This document shows, piece by piece, positions 28,135-37,026 of a stretch of DNA of 64,000 nt. Both the position numbers and the translations under genes were made by a program. Under the pieces are notes generated by a model. It saw nothing but the letters and a program-made list of their open reading frames with translations. It searched no databases and was not told the DNA's origin. Origin of the DNA: Ligilactobacillus pabuli (lineage in GTDB: Bacteria > Bacillota > Bacilli > Lactobacillales > Lactobacillaceae); the NCBI RefSeq assembly GCF_022836475.1, contig NZ_BQXH01000001.1, positions 1-64,000 of the forward strand, read 5' to 3'. Each line of letters begins with the position of its first letter. The first letter of the stretch is position 1.

Positions 28135-29556
28135 ATGGATAAAGCACAAATTGGTGTAATCGGCATGGCCGTAATGGGTAAAAACTTAGCTTTAAATATT
28201 GAGAGTCGAGGTTATTCAGTCGCAATTTTTAACCGGACTTCTTCAAAGACTGAAAAAACTGTTGCGGATCATCCTGATAAAAATTTGGTGCCTAGCTACT
28301 CGCTTGAAGATTTTGCTGCTTCATTGCAAACACCGCGGAGAATTATTTTGATGGTTAAAGCAGGTCAACCAACGGATGCAACGATTCAGGGGTTACTGCC
28401 ATTCCTTGAAAAAGGCGATGTTTTGATTGATGGTGGGAATACCTTCTTTGAAAATACAATTAGACGGAACAAGGAATTAGAAGATTCAGGCATTAACTTT
28501 ATTGGTATGGGTGTTTCTGGCGGTGAAAAAGGTGCGTTAGAAGGCCCTTCATTGATGCCAGGCGGTCAAAAAGAAGCTTATGATTTAGTTAGCCCAATTT
28601 TAGAACAAATTGCTGCTAAAGCTAAAGATGGGCAACCATGTGTCACGTATGTTGGACCAAATGGTGCTGGTCACTATGTAAAGATGGTCCACAATGGGAT
28701 CGAATACGGCGATATGGAATTGATTGCTGAAAGTTATAACTTGATGCGTAATGTTTTACAAATGTCAACGAAAGAAATTGCTGATACCTTTAACGAATGG
28801 AAACAAGGCGAATTAAGCAGTTACCTAATTGATATTACCGCTGAAATTTTGACACGGACCGATGATTTGGGCTCTGGTGAACCAATCGTTGATAAGATCT
28901 TAGATCGTGCCGGTAATAAAGGAACAGGTAAGTGGAGTTCACAAAGTGCCTTGGAATTAGGTGTTCCACAATCTCTGATCACTGAATCTGTATATGCACG
29001 TTATATTTCTGCTTTGAAAGACGAACGTGTTGCAGCCAGCAAAGTTTTGCACGGTCCTGATTTTGATTTATCAACGGTTCAAAAACAGGAGTATATCGAA
29101 AAAATTCGTCAAGCACTCTACTTTAGTAAAATCATGAGTTATGCTCAAGGTTTCGAACAGTTACGAGTTGCTTCAGAACATTATGACTGGAACTTGAAGT
29201 ATGGCGATATGGCTAAAATCTGGCGTGAAGGCTGCATTATTCGGGCACAATTCCTACAAAAAATCACCGATGCTTTTGAAGGACAACCTGATTTGAAGAA
29301 CTTAATGCTTGACCCATACTTTAAAGATATTGCTGAAAAGTATCAGGGTGCAGTTCGTGACGTCGCTGCTTTAGCTGTTCAAGCAGGAGTGGCATCACCA
29401 GGCTTCACTAGTGCGATCACTTATTATGATCAATATCGTTCAGCTGTTTTACCTGCTAACTTGATTCAGGCACAGCGTGATTACTTTGGTGCACACACTT
29501 ATGAACGTAATGACCAAGAAGGTATCTTCCATTATGAATGGTACCATGAAGAATAA
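28135..29556 (+). CDS. gnd: 6-phosphogluconate dehydrogenase, decarboxylating
   Basis: Third enzyme of the oxidative pentose phosphate/phosphoketolase route: 6-phosphogluconate to ribulose 5-phosphate, CO2 and NADPH. The 473 aa have the nucleotide-binding [16 protein letters not shown], the [19 protein letters not shown] segment, the catalytic [20 protein letters not shown] and the NKGTGKW motif. ATG 28135 is 8 nt from AGGAGG; the GTG three bases upstream would be too close. In a heterofermenter this would be central metabolism; the window does not show which type the organism is. Confidence 0.97.
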   Translation: MDKAQIGVIGMAVMGKNLALNIESRGYSVAIFNRTSSKTEKTVADHPDKNLVPSYSLEDFAASLQTPRRIILMVKAGQPTDATIQGLLPFLEKGDVLIDGGNTFFENTIRRNKELEDSGINFIGMGVSGGEKGALEGPSLMPGGQKEAYDLVSPILEQIAAKAKDGQPCVTYVGPNGAGHYVKMVHNGIEYGDMELIAESYNLMRNVLQMSTKEIADTFNEWKQGELSSYLIDITAEILTRTDDLGSGEPIVDKILDRAGNKGTGKWSSQSALELGVPQSLITESVYARYISALKDERVAASKVLHGPDFDLSTVQKQEYIEKIRQALYFSKIMSYAQGFEQLRVASEHYDWNLKYGDMAKIWREGCIIRAQFLQKITDAFEGQPDLKNLMLDPYFKDIAEKYQGAVRDVAALAVQAGVASPGFTSAITYYDQYRSAVLPANLIQAQRDYFGAHTYERNDQEGIFHYEWYHEE

Positions 29557-29574
29557 TTAGAACTAAACAAGAAG

Positions 29575-29605
29575 ACTAGGCGTAAAACTCACGTCTAGTT
29601 TTTTT
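29575..29605 (+). terminator. Terminator of gnd
   Basis: ACTAGGCGT (29575-29583) pairs with ACGTCTAGT (29591-29599), one G-U pair, then T6. Confidence 0.88.
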
Positions 29606-29683
29606 GTTCTCAAATTTTAATGAGAAAAACTGAGCTTTTATTGGCTAAGTTGACCGTTAGATGTGTAATTTTAGCGAATAAAA

Positions 29684-29692
29684 TGTTAAAAT
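29684..29692 (+). promoter_or_regulatory. Possible promoter of the two-component system
   Basis: TGTTAAAAT, an extended -10 (29687-29692), about 68 nt before the response regulator; -35 weak (TGTAAT). Confidence 0.4.
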
Positions 29693-29759
29693 TGCATTTG
29701 TAGACAATTGGAGATTTAAAAATAAAGACTGGAGAATCAGTTTAGGAGAGTGCGAATTA

Positions 29760-30446
29760 ATGAGTAATATTTTAATTGTGGAAGATGAAAAAAATCTTGC
29801 GCGTTTCGTTGAACTAGAATTACAACATGAAGGCTATACAACTCGAGTGTGCAAAAATGGCCGCGAAGGGTTAGAATCAGCATTAAACGAAAATTGGGAT
29901 GCAATTTTGCTAGATTTAATGTTACCAGAATTGAATGGCTTGGAAGTTTGCCGTCGTGTTCGTCAGGCAAAAAACACACCAATTATCATGATGACAGCTC
30001 GTGATTCTGTAATCGACCGGGTTTCAGGGTTAGACCATGGTGCGGATGATTACATCGTTAAACCATTTGCAATTGAAGAACTGTTGGCGCGCTTAAGAGC
30101 TTTGTTACGGCGAATTGACTTGGAAAGCGAACAAAATTCATCGAAACAGACAACGGTCACTTACCGCGATTTGACGATTGAAAAAGAAAATCGGGTTGTT
30201 CGTCGTGGGGATGAAATTATTGAGTTAACAAAACGTGAATACGAATTACTGTTAGCTTTAATGGAAAACGTAAACATTGTTTTGGCACGTGATGTATTGT
30301 TGAAAAAGGTTTGGGGCTACGAGTCACAAATTGAAACTAATGTTGTTGATGTGTATATCAGATATCTACGCAACAAGATCGATCGGCCGGGTGAAGATAG
30401 TTATATCCAAACTGTGCGTGGAACTGGATACGTAATGCGTTCGTAA
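29760..30446 (+). CDS. arlR: OmpR-family response regulator (ArlR-like)
   Basis: DNA-binding response regulator of 228 aa. Receiver domain (1-120): acidic pocket E8 D9, phospho-acceptor Asp52 in LLDLMLP, Thr79 and Lys101 in VKPF. C-terminal winged helix (about 135-228) with RRGDEIIELTKREYELL and the end VRGTGYVMRS, the OmpR/PhoB pattern. The ArlR assignment rests mainly on the partner kinase. The stop overlaps the start of the kinase (TAATG), giving coupling. Targets cannot be told from the sequence; in Staphylococcus ArlR acts on surface and virulence functions. Confidence 0.85.
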   Translation: MSNILIVEDEKNLARFVELELQHEGYTTRVCKNGREGLESALNENWDAILLDLMLPELNGLEVCRRVRQAKNTPIIMMTARDSVIDRVSGLDHGADDYIVKPFAIEELLARLRALLRRIDLESEQNSSKQTTVTYRDLTIEKENRVVRRGDEIIELTKREYELLLALMENVNIVLARDVLLKKVWGYESQIETNVVDVYIRYLRNKIDRPGEDSYIQTVRGTGYVMRS

Positions 30447-32008
30447 TGGAAGTTCTTAAAAACAAAAAGTCAGTATCAGAAAATGGCAGCAATAACAAGA
30501 AACGCTTTATTTCAGTAAAAGTAAAATGGTCGGTCGGCACAGGAATTGGCGTTTTATTCATTTTCGTGATCTTTTCAATTTTATTGTTTCAAAGTTTTTC
30601 AAGTATTTTATTACGACAAGAAAAAAGTTACTCTTATAATGCTTTATCAACCGCCTCCGAACGCTTAGAAAATCGTGACCAGGAATTAGACTCACAGCAT
30701 GTTAAAAAAATTCTCTCATACGATGTTGGTCCAAACGAGCAGGAAAACGGTAAAAATGCTCCCGCACCATACTCTGATGCAGCTTTTATTTCTTTAGCGC
30801 GGAAGAATTTGACAGTTAGTATCTATAATTTGTCTGGTGACTTAATTTTTGCGTCACGCGATGTTCCTTATCATTTTAAAAAAGCAGGTAGTAACAATGA
30901 TGAAGTTGTAAATAATGGTAAAAATCATGTCTTTGTTACTAGTCGGCCGGTCAGATCTCGTTCAACCCATCAAGTGATTGGCTACGCTCAAGTTACTAAT
31001 GTTTTAAAAGATTATGATCAAACACGTAACAAGTTACTGTTGATTTTTGTTGTCTTTGGAATCACAGCAGGCTTAGCCATTGCTTTACTGAGCTTGGGCC
31101 TTTCTTCTTGGTTATTAAGTCCAATCGAAGCGCTAAATGATGCAATGCGGAAGTTAAGCGCTGGAGATGAAGGAAAGGCAATTGCAACTGTGCGTGTTCC
31201 TCCGATGAGCCAGCATGACGAACTTTCAGAGCTGAGCGAATTGTTTAATGATATGTTAGATCAAATGCAGGGCTATATTGAACATCAACTCCAGTTTGTG
31301 GAAGATGTTTCACATGAGCTGCGGACCCCAGTTGCGGTAATTAAGGGCCATATGGACCTTTTAAACCGCTGGGGTAAAGATGACCCGCAAGTTCTGTCTG
31401 AGTCTATTGAGGCCTCCTTACAAGAGATTCAGCGGATGGAAAGCCTTGTACAAGAGATGCTGGATCTTTCTCGTGCAGGTCAAGTCAATGTGCAGTTCGG
31501 TCATGAAACTAGTGATATCCGTGAAATAACTTTACAGACTTTTTCAAATTTTGAAATGATCCATCCTGATTTTCATTTTGTCCTAGATAATGAATTAAAA
31601 GACAAAACGTTAGTTAAGATGTATCGGAATCATTTGGAACAAATTATTGTGATCCTGATGGATAATGCGGTTAAATATACCCGGGAACGCAAAGAAATTT
31701 ACGTTAGTTTGGCAAAGACCAACCGGTATGCAGAGTTGGTCGTGCAAGACTTTGGCGCTGGTATTCCTGAAGAAGATGTTAAACGGATCTTTGATCGTTT
31801 TTACCGTGTGGATAAGGCCCGGAGTCGGGAACAAGGCGGTAATGGATTAGGATTGTCAATTGCACAACGACTGTTAGAAGGTTATCATGGAAAAATTACG
31901 GTCGAAAGTGCTGAAGGACAAGGCTCCTTGTTTAAAATTTCTTTGCCGTTAGTTTTACCTGAACAACAAAAAGAGACAGAACCAACAACTAAAAAGAATA
32001 AAAAATAA
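30446..32008 (+). CDS. arlS: Sensor histidine kinase (ArlS-like)
   Basis: Membrane sensor kinase of 520 aa: basic N terminus, first transmembrane segment (about 31-54), extracellular sensor part (55-195), second transmembrane segment (about 197-222), HAMP (to about 280), HisKA with VEDVSHELRTPVAVIKGH (phospho-His290) and the ArlS-like NRWGKDDP, then HATPase with N box (ILMDNAVKYT), G1 (QDFGAGIPEED) and G2 (GGNGLGLSIA). A lysine-rich tail follows. All catalytic boxes are intact. The RWGK segment after the H box is the main reason for the ArlS call. Confidence 0.87.
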   Translation: MEVLKNKKSVSENGSNNKKRFISVKVKWSVGTGIGVLFIFVIFSILLFQSFSSILLRQEKSYSYNALSTASERLENRDQELDSQHVKKILSYDVGPNEQENGKNAPAPYSDAAFISLARKNLTVSIYNLSGDLIFASRDVPYHFKKAGSNNDEVVNNGKNHVFVTSRPVRSRSTHQVIGYAQVTNVLKDYDQTRNKLLLIFVVFGITAGLAIALLSLGLSSWLLSPIEALNDAMRKLSAGDEGKAIATVRVPPMSQHDELSELSELFNDMLDQMQGYIEHQLQFVEDVSHELRTPVAVIKGHMDLLNRWGKDDPQVLSESIEASLQEIQRMESLVQEMLDLSRAGQVNVQFGHETSDIREITLQTFSNFEMIHPDFHFVLDNELKDKTLVKMYRNHLEQIIVILMDNAVKYTRERKEIYVSLAKTNRYAELVVQDFGAGIPEEDVKRIFDRFYRVDKARSREQGGNGLGLSIAQRLLEGYHGKITVESAEGQGSLFKISLPLVLPEQQKETEPTTKKNKK

Positions 32009-32019
32009 TAGCAATAAAA

Positions 32020-32065
32020 AAGTATGCTTAGCAATTACTCATTTTGAGTAGTGTTAAGCATACTT
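32020..32065. terminator. Bidirectional terminator between arlS and yidC
   Basis: AAGTATGCTTA (32020-32030) pairs perfectly with TAAGCATACTT (32055-32065); an inner TACTCA/TGAGTA extends the hairpin. A and T runs flank it on both sides. Confidence 0.9.
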
Positions 32066-32070
32066 CTTTT

Positions 32071-33003
32071 TTATTTACGATGCTGCTGTTTACCAGCATT
32101 ACGCTGACGGTTCTTTTGATGAATTTCTTCTTGTTGTGTTGATGGTTGAGATTCCTTCTCAGTCCCGGTTGGAGTAACAGGACGAGGCTTCTTAGCAGGT
32201 ACTTTCAATGGATGTTCTTTGATGTCTGCAGCGACTTGCTTTTTGATGCGAGGTCGCATGAACAAGATCATCAACGTTTGTAAACAGGCAAAAATTCCAC
32301 CCACGAAGAAGTATAATCCTAATCCGGCTGGGGAAATATAAGTGATCCCAGCAGTCATAATTGGACTGATCAGTAACATGCTTTGCATTTGCTTTTTCTG
32401 TTCAGGACTTAAACCAATCAATGACATATAGCCTTGAAGGGCATAAATGACAAAGGTTAAAGCCACTAACGCAAAGCTGCGTTGACCTAAGTTGATTCCG
32501 TAAAAATAAGAACTAGATAGTTCTGGCGAATATTGAATTGCCGCATACAAAGCTGCAAAAATTGGCATTTGAATCAGTAGTGGTAAACACCCAATTCCAC
32601 CAGTCATTGAAATATTGTTGTCTTTGTACAGAGCCATTAGTTCTTGGTTAGCAGCAACTTGTTCTTCTTGACTTTGTGCTGCTTTGGTACGAGCTTGAAT
32701 GTCTTTCATGTAAGGTTGGATCACAGCCATTTTTTCCTGTTGAATAGTTGACTTGCGCGATTGATTCAACATAACTGGCATTAAAATCAGCCTGACAATA
32801 AAGGTAATCAAGATAATTGCCCAGCCCAGATTATTGCCTAACTGCTGTGCGAGCCACATTAGGAGATGCTGAGTGGGAATTGCTAGGTTATCGTAAATCC
32901 AACCATACGGTTTACCACTTGATGTTCGGCGGACACAACCGCTCAGAAAAACAACTAGCAGCAAAAAGAGTGGTAAAAGTTTACTGATTTTCTTTTTGTT
33001 CAT
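32071..33003 (-). CDS. yidC: Membrane protein insertase YidC (lipoprotein form)
   Basis: Inserts membrane proteins with or without SecYEG. The 310 aa begin with a lipoprotein signal peptide ending in LSGC (lipidated Cys23), then the five-helix YidC core (WAIILITFIVRLILMPVML with the hydrophilic-groove Arg; CLPLLIQMPIFAALY; AGLGLYFFVGGIFACLQTLMI) and a long basic, Pro/Gln-rich tail typical of the YidC2/SpoIIIJ-type proteins of lactic acid bacteria, which contacts ribosomes. ATG behind AAAGGAA. Transcribed after acyP on the minus strand. Confidence 0.95.
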   Translation of the reverse strand: MNKKKISKLLPLFLLLVVFLSGCVRRTSSGKPYGWIYDNLAIPTQHLLMWLAQQLGNNLGWAIILITFIVRLILMPVMLNQSRKSTIQQEKMAVIQPYMKDIQARTKAAQSQEEQVAANQELMALYKDNNISMTGGIGCLPLLIQMPIFAALYAAIQYSPELSSSYFYGINLGQRSFALVALTFVIYALQGYMSLIGLSPEQKKQMQSMLLISPIMTAGITYISPAGLGLYFFVGGIFACLQTLMILFMRPRIKKQVAADIKEHPLKVPAKKPRPVTPTGTEKESQPSTQQEEIHQKNRQRNAGKQQHRK

Positions 33004-33104
33004 TTTAAGTTCCTTTCGTTAAGAAATACAATATTTATACTACCACAAACTATCTATGGTTTCTACAAACGAATGGAAGCAAGGCCAATTTATGGGGAAG
33101 AAAA

Positions 33105-33128
33105 AAACCGCCCGGTTAAAGACGGCTT
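33105..33128 (-). terminator. Terminator of acyP
   Basis: Minus strand AAGCCGTC (plus 33121-33128) pairs with GGCGGTTT (33105-33112) with two G-U pairs, followed by a T run. It separates acyP from yidC. Confidence 0.6.
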
Positions 33129-33132
33129 TTTG

Positions 33133-33405
33133 CTAATAGACGACTGCGAAATCCGGGTAGTTGCTTTGAGGAATCTCGGTTAATGCAACGTGGTCTACTC
33201 GAGCAGCAGGTGAAGGCGAATTTTTAATTCCTGTAATAAATTGTTGTAACTGATGTTCATCGGCTTGAGCTTCGATGTAAACGTCGCCATTCATCAAATT
33301 ACGAATGATTCCTTTGACGTCCAAACGGTCAGCCAAAATTTTGGCGGTGTATCTGAAACCAACTCCCTGAACCATACCAGAGACTGTCATTTTTACTGCT
33401 TTCAA
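33133..33405 (-). CDS. acyP: Acylphosphatase
   Basis: Hydrolyses carboxyl-phosphate bonds such as in acetyl phosphate or 1,3-bisphosphoglycerate. The 90 aa show both family signatures: GMVQGVGFRYT (with the phosphate-binding Arg) and GIIRNLMNGDVYIEAQ (catalytic Asn). The open frame begins at a GTG that touches the AGGAGG site; TTG at 33405, 8 nt from it, is the proper start. A -10-like TATAAT (minus strand, plus 33433-33438) is just upstream. Confidence 0.93.
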   Translation of the reverse strand: MKAVKMTVSGMVQGVGFRYTAKILADRLDVKGIIRNLMNGDVYIEAQADEHQLQQFITGIKNSPSPAARVDHVALTEIPQSNYPDFAVVY

Positions 33406-33432
33406 TCTAAGCACCTCCTAATATTCACCAAT

Positions 33433-33438
33433 ATTATA
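33433..33438 (-). promoter_or_regulatory. -10 element of the acyP promoter
   Basis: TATAAT on the minus strand, 28 nt upstream of the acyP start; the -35 region (TGTAAT) is poor. Confidence 0.45.
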
Positions 33439-33507
33439 CTACAGATTACTAACCAATTACATAAGCGAGCAATTAATGAAAAAATTAGTAAGTTTAGGTA
33501 GAGAATT

Positions 33508-33537
33508 TTGCCAGTTGGCTTAGAAGTACGTTATAAT
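33508..33537 (+). promoter_or_regulatory. Promoter of mvaS
   Basis: TTGCCA (33508-33513), 18 bp, TATAAT (33532-33537). The leader of about 115 nt contains several TTAA/GTTA repeats but no structure I can name. Confidence 0.7.
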
Positions 33538-33658
33538 AGGAAAGTCAATTTAGATCATTAACCTAAAGAGTTAAGTTAGTCACTTAAATAGTTAGAAAAA
33601 TTGTTAAGATTAACTTGGGTATTAGGTAAAAAAAGTAATGAAACAGAGGTAAACTGAA

Positions 33659-34822
33659 ATGAAGATTGGGATCGATAAAATTGGTTTTGCGACGTCAAAC
33701 CTGTACGTTGACATGGCCAAACTAGCGCGCGCAAGAAATGAGGAACCAGGAAAATATTTAGTAGGTTTGGGACAAAGCAAAATGGCAGTCATTCCTACGA
33801 CTCAAGATGTGGTGACTCTTGCTTGTAATGCAGCAGAAAAAATTTTGACTCCTGAAGATAAAGCAGAGATTGGGTTAGTGATTTTTGGAACTGAATCTGG
33901 TATTGATAATTCTAAATCGGCAGCGGTTTATGCTGCAGATTTACTGGGCTTGTCAGAAAAAATTCGGGCTTTTGAAATTAAACAAGCTTGTTATGGTGCA
34001 ACTGCAGGAATTGCAATGGCTCGTGGGTATTTAACTTTAAATCCCACTAAAAAAGTACTAGTTTTTGGTGCAGATATTGCTCGGTATGGGTTAAAAACTT
34101 CTGGGGAATCTACGCAAGGCGGCGGAGCGGTTGCAGTGTTGCTCAGCGTGGATCCGTCAATTCTAGCATTTGATCCTAAGACCACATATCTAGCACGAGA
34201 TATCATGGATTTTTGGCGTCCGTTGGATAGAAAAGAAGCCCTGGTAGAAGGTAAATATTCGTCTCAAGCATATTTAGACTTCTTTACAGAGGTTTACACC
34301 GATTATGTCAAACAAACGGGTTTGACCAGTGCTGATTTCGATGCGCTAATTTTTCATTTACCTTACACTAAAATGGGTTTGAAAGCGCTGAGACTTGTGA
34401 CCGAAAAAGCAACTCCTGAGGTGGCTGAATCTTTGACTGAAGAATTTGAGGCATCTCGTCTGTATAATCGGAACGTAGGTAATTTATACACTGGTTCACT
34501 TTACTTGAGTTTATTATCGTTATTGCAGAATAGCACTAAACTACAAAGTGGGTCGCGAATTGGGTTGTTTAGCTATGGTTCAGGCGCACAAGGTGAATTT
34601 TTCAGTGGTGTTTTGCAAGATGGTTTTACAGCCTTAGCTAACGATCAAACTGTGGCTACAATGCTAGCGCAGCGGCAAGAAGTAAGTGTTGCAGAATATG
34701 AGCAAATTTATCAGGCTGGATTAAACGTGAAAAACGGAATGCAGCTTCCAATCGAAGATGATCCAGCACCTTATGTGTTAACTGGAATTCAAGACCACCA
34801 GCTTCAATATTTAAAACGTTAA
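33659..34822 (+). CDS. mvaS: Hydroxymethylglutaryl-CoA synthase
   Basis: First committed step of the mevalonate pathway: acetyl-CoA plus acetoacetyl-CoA to HMG-CoA. The 387 aa have catalytic Glu79 (FGTESGIDNS), acyl-accepting Cys111 (KQACYGATAG), the FHLPYTKMG segment with the catalytic His, and YNRNVGNLYTGSLY. Length and motifs are those of the bacterial enzyme of Gram-positive cocci and lactobacilli. Single gene unit; fni at the end of the window and ispA belong to the same isoprenoid route. Confidence 0.97.
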   Translation: MKIGIDKIGFATSNLYVDMAKLARARNEEPGKYLVGLGQSKMAVIPTTQDVVTLACNAAEKILTPEDKAEIGLVIFGTESGIDNSKSAAVYAADLLGLSEKIRAFEIKQACYGATAGIAMARGYLTLNPTKKVLVFGADIARYGLKTSGESTQGGGAVAVLLSVDPSILAFDPKTTYLARDIMDFWRPLDRKEALVEGKYSSQAYLDFFTEVYTDYVKQTGLTSADFDALIFHLPYTKMGLKALRLVTEKATPEVAESLTEEFEASRLYNRNVGNLYTGSLYLSLLSLLQNSTKLQSGSRIGLFSYGSGAQGEFFSGVLQDGFTALANDQTVATMLAQRQEVSVAEYEQIYQAGLNVKNGMQLPIEDDPAPYVLTGIQDHQLQYLKR

Positions 34823-34830
34823 AAGAATGA

Positions 34831-34856
34831 AAAAAGTCGCTAAAATGCGGCTTTTT
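34831..34856 (+). terminator. Terminator of mvaS
   Basis: AAAAAGTCGC (34831-34840) pairs with GCGGCTTTTT (34847-34856), one G-U pair, followed by more T. Confidence 0.9.
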
Positions 34857-34910
34857 TTTTGATTTTCAAAAAAATTTAAAAAAAGTTGGCAAAAAAAAGT
34901 CAAAAATCGA

Positions 34911-34944
34911 TTTTTTTGCGTATCTACTCTTTGTAGAGTTTAAT
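34911..34944 (+). promoter_or_regulatory. Candidate promoter/competence-like box of the 34971 gene
   Basis: TTTTTTTGCGTATCTA (34911-34926) matches 15 of 16 bases of the element before comEA. It also contains a usable sigma-A promoter, TTGCGT (34916-34921), 17 bp, TTTAAT (34939-34944), and a small hairpin TCTAC/GTAGA (34923-34937). Which reading is right cannot be told by eye. Confidence 0.4.
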
Positions 34945-34970
34945 TTACAAATTGATAAGGAGTGGAAAGA

Positions 34971-35978
34971 ATGTCAGATGTTAAAGAGTACTACGATTTA
35001 ATGATCTATCCGCAAGGAGAACAAATTGATTTGATCAATGGGTGTTTTGAGCTAAGCAGGAACGTGATCCGTGAAATGAATAAGTTTTACCAAAAGACGG
35101 ATACGGATGGTGTTTTAGTAGAAAAAAGCAGGCAGATTTTAAACCGCTTTGAAAATCGAAGTCGGCATCATTTGACTAGCTTAGCATTAAGTACGGTGGT
35201 AGGGACTTTAGCCCATTATCGTAGTGAAAATCAAGCGAAATACCTAGCTGAAATTAATGAAATTAGCGGCTTTTCTAGCAGTTTCGTCGCAGAACATGGT
35301 CTGTGTTGTTTATTCACTAAGGACCAAGGAGAAGCGCTATTAGTTAATAATTTACTCTTGCTGCCTGGATTAGGGACGGTGCCAATTGAATGTAAGTGGG
35401 AACATTGTTTCAATAAAATTGCTTTTATGTTTATTTATCGAGTAGGAGCTGATTATCGCACGCGGATTTATAGCAGCTGGCCCTTTGAAAAGCCGCAAAA
35501 GCACGCAGATCAATGGTTAGGCGTTAATTTTGGCAAACATAAGTTGTTATTTCTAAGCGATGGCAGAAATTACTCGTTTTACCATCTATTGAATGGTAAT
35601 AAGCGAAAAGGACAAGTATTTCAGCGCATCGACAGATTTATGTATTATGCTGATATTTGTCAACAAATCCTAAAACCAGGATTACAGGGAGTGATTGTAC
35701 GGCAGTCGCAACTACTGCATTGTTTACCAAAAACGCAATCTTTAACTGAAAGATATTATTTCATAATTTTCTTACTAGAAAAAATGTCAACTAAAAATAT
35801 TAAGCTCCGTGTAGTTAATGATGAAATCAAAGGAACCGATGATTTTGCAACCGCACGAGCCATTAGACATGCTGGCAAATCATTTGAGGTCATTGATATT
35901 AAAGATTTGTTAAGTCAAATATTGCCAGGAAATGGCGGACATGAAAAACGGCTCAAATTTAAGTCAAATTTTGGCTAA
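34971..35978 (+). CDS. Unassigned protein with a possible ComK-like central segment
   Basis: 335 aa, no signal peptide or membrane segment, cytoplasmic. I do not recognise it as a whole. Residues about 122-222 follow the order of ComK features: a hydrophobic strand ending LLLLPGLGTVPIECKWEHC (127-146; compare the FPT..S.....C.WI..H stretch of ComK), then KLLFLSDGR (191-199; compare VTFSNGK) and GQVFQR (214-219; compare NQVYRT). The ComK GRK region is not evident, and about 110 extra C-terminal residues and 120 N-terminal residues are unexplained. The start ATG is 8 nt behind GGAG. Monocistronic between the mvaS terminator and an intergenic gap. The upstream element resembles that of comEA. 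A remote ComK relative is inference; a lineage-specific protein with chance similarity is the alternative. Confidence 0.5.
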   Translation: MSDVKEYYDLMIYPQGEQIDLINGCFELSRNVIREMNKFYQKTDTDGVLVEKSRQILNRFENRSRHHLTSLALSTVVGTLAHYRSENQAKYLAEINEISGFSSSFVAEHGLCCLFTKDQGEALLVNNLLLLPGLGTVPIECKWEHCFNKIAFMFIYRVGADYRTRIYSSWPFEKPQKHADQWLGVNFGKHKLLFLSDGRNYSFYHLLNGNKRKGQVFQRIDRFMYYADICQQILKPGLQGVIVRQSQLLHCLPKTQSLTERYYFIIFLLEKMSTKNIKLRVVNDEIKGTDDFATARAIRHAGKSFEVIDIKDLLSQILPGNGGHEKRLKFKSNFG

Positions 35979-36098
35979 AACTAAGTCGGTCGTTAAAAGA
36001 TGAATGTTTGAGATCCAAAAGACTGAGAATTTAGATACATTCAATTCAATACATTTGAACTTGCTAACCATCTATGCAACAATAAAAGCAATAGATTA

Positions 36099-36119
36099 GT
36101 AGCTGGAGCAACTGGCTAC
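36099..36119 (+). other. Hairpin directly before the ribosome-binding site of the 36136 gene
   Basis: GTAGCTGG (36099-36106) pairs with CTGGCTAC (36112-36119) through 8 bp with two G-U pairs and a 5-nt loop. It ends a few nt before AGGAGAGG, so it could shape translation of the cluster. No clear promoter is seen in the 157-bp gap. Confidence 0.45.
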
Positions 36120-36135
36120 ATTAGGAGAGGTTAAC

Positions 36136-37026
36136 ATGGCAAATAATAATGAATTTGTTTTATCTGATCATGATACTGCAACTACGACAGTCGTGCAGGC
36201 AGTCGTTAATAAAAGTCGCTATCTTCAAACGCTGCATCAAGCGTTAGAGGAACAAGATGATCGGTTAGTATACCAATTGATTAATTCTGAAAAATATGCA
36301 CAAGAAATCCAACAAGCACGACATATTTCTGCCGACCCAAGTAATGAGGCGCTGGTGGTGGATTTACATAACCAGCTAAGTGCATTCTTGAGTCAAAAGC
36401 TAATTAACTTTTTACACAAAAATTATCCGTTTTTTTATTTTGAAGAAATTGGTGAAGGCCAATATCAATTTTTCTTTGGAAATTGGTGGGGACGGCGTTT
36501 ATTTGGCACGCTTGATGTTTTAAATGTGAGTTTTAATTTTGATAGTAGTGAGTATCGTAAATTAGCACGGACCTTTGAACTGGATCATCAACAAAAACGA
36601 TTAAATACTGATCAAATTCAAAAAATTTCGCTGGAAAACGATGAACTGCAAGAATTGATCGATACTCAGGACCAAAGAGATCAACAAAAAGCAGAGTTAA
36701 GGGCCAAAATTAAACAAATTTCTCAAGAAAAGGTAATGCCTTGGGAAGCAAATCGGCAAAAAGAAGAAAAGCAAGCATTGATCGATCAGTTAACTAAACT
36801 GACTGAAACTGATGAGTTATCGAACAACGCCTACCAAGAAATTCGGCAAAATGAAAATAAAATCCTAGAATTGTCTAAGGAAGATACTTTATTAAGTTAT
36901 GAAAAACAAAGTATTGTAGCCAAATTTGGTGATTTTAAAAATTTTGAAGAGCAAAATGAAATTCTCTATCGAGATTATATTGCACATTTAATTGCTACCA
37001 GAGGGCAGGTGAATGCTGATGAATAA
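36136..37026 (+). CDS. Hypothetical protein with coiled coil, first of a three-gene unit
   Basis: 296 aa, not recognised. It begins with a Thr/Val-rich stretch (TATTTVVQAVV), a helical part, then aromatic residues (YPFFYFEEIGEGQYQFFFGNWWGRR in two parts, about 95-120) suggesting a folded beta-rich core, and a long highly charged coiled coil (about 150-270, rich in Gln, Glu and Lys). No signal peptide, membrane segment or enzyme motif. The ATG follows AGGAGAGG. Its N terminus resembles that of the next gene (see findings). Names such as SbcC-like sometimes given to such proteins would rest on the coiled coil only; I give no function. Confidence 0.6.
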   Translation: MANNNEFVLSDHDTATTTVVQAVVNKSRYLQTLHQALEEQDDRLVYQLINSEKYAQEIQQARHISADPSNEALVVDLHNQLSAFLSQKLINFLHKNYPFFYFEEIGEGQYQFFFGNWWGRRLFGTLDVLNVSFNFDSSEYRKLARTFELDHQQKRLNTDQIQKISLENDELQELIDTQDQRDQQKAELRAKIKQISQEKVMPWEANRQKEEKQALIDQLTKLTETDELSNNAYQEIRQNENKILELSKEDTLLSYEKQSIVAKFGDFKNFEEQNEILYRDYIAHLIATRGQVNADE

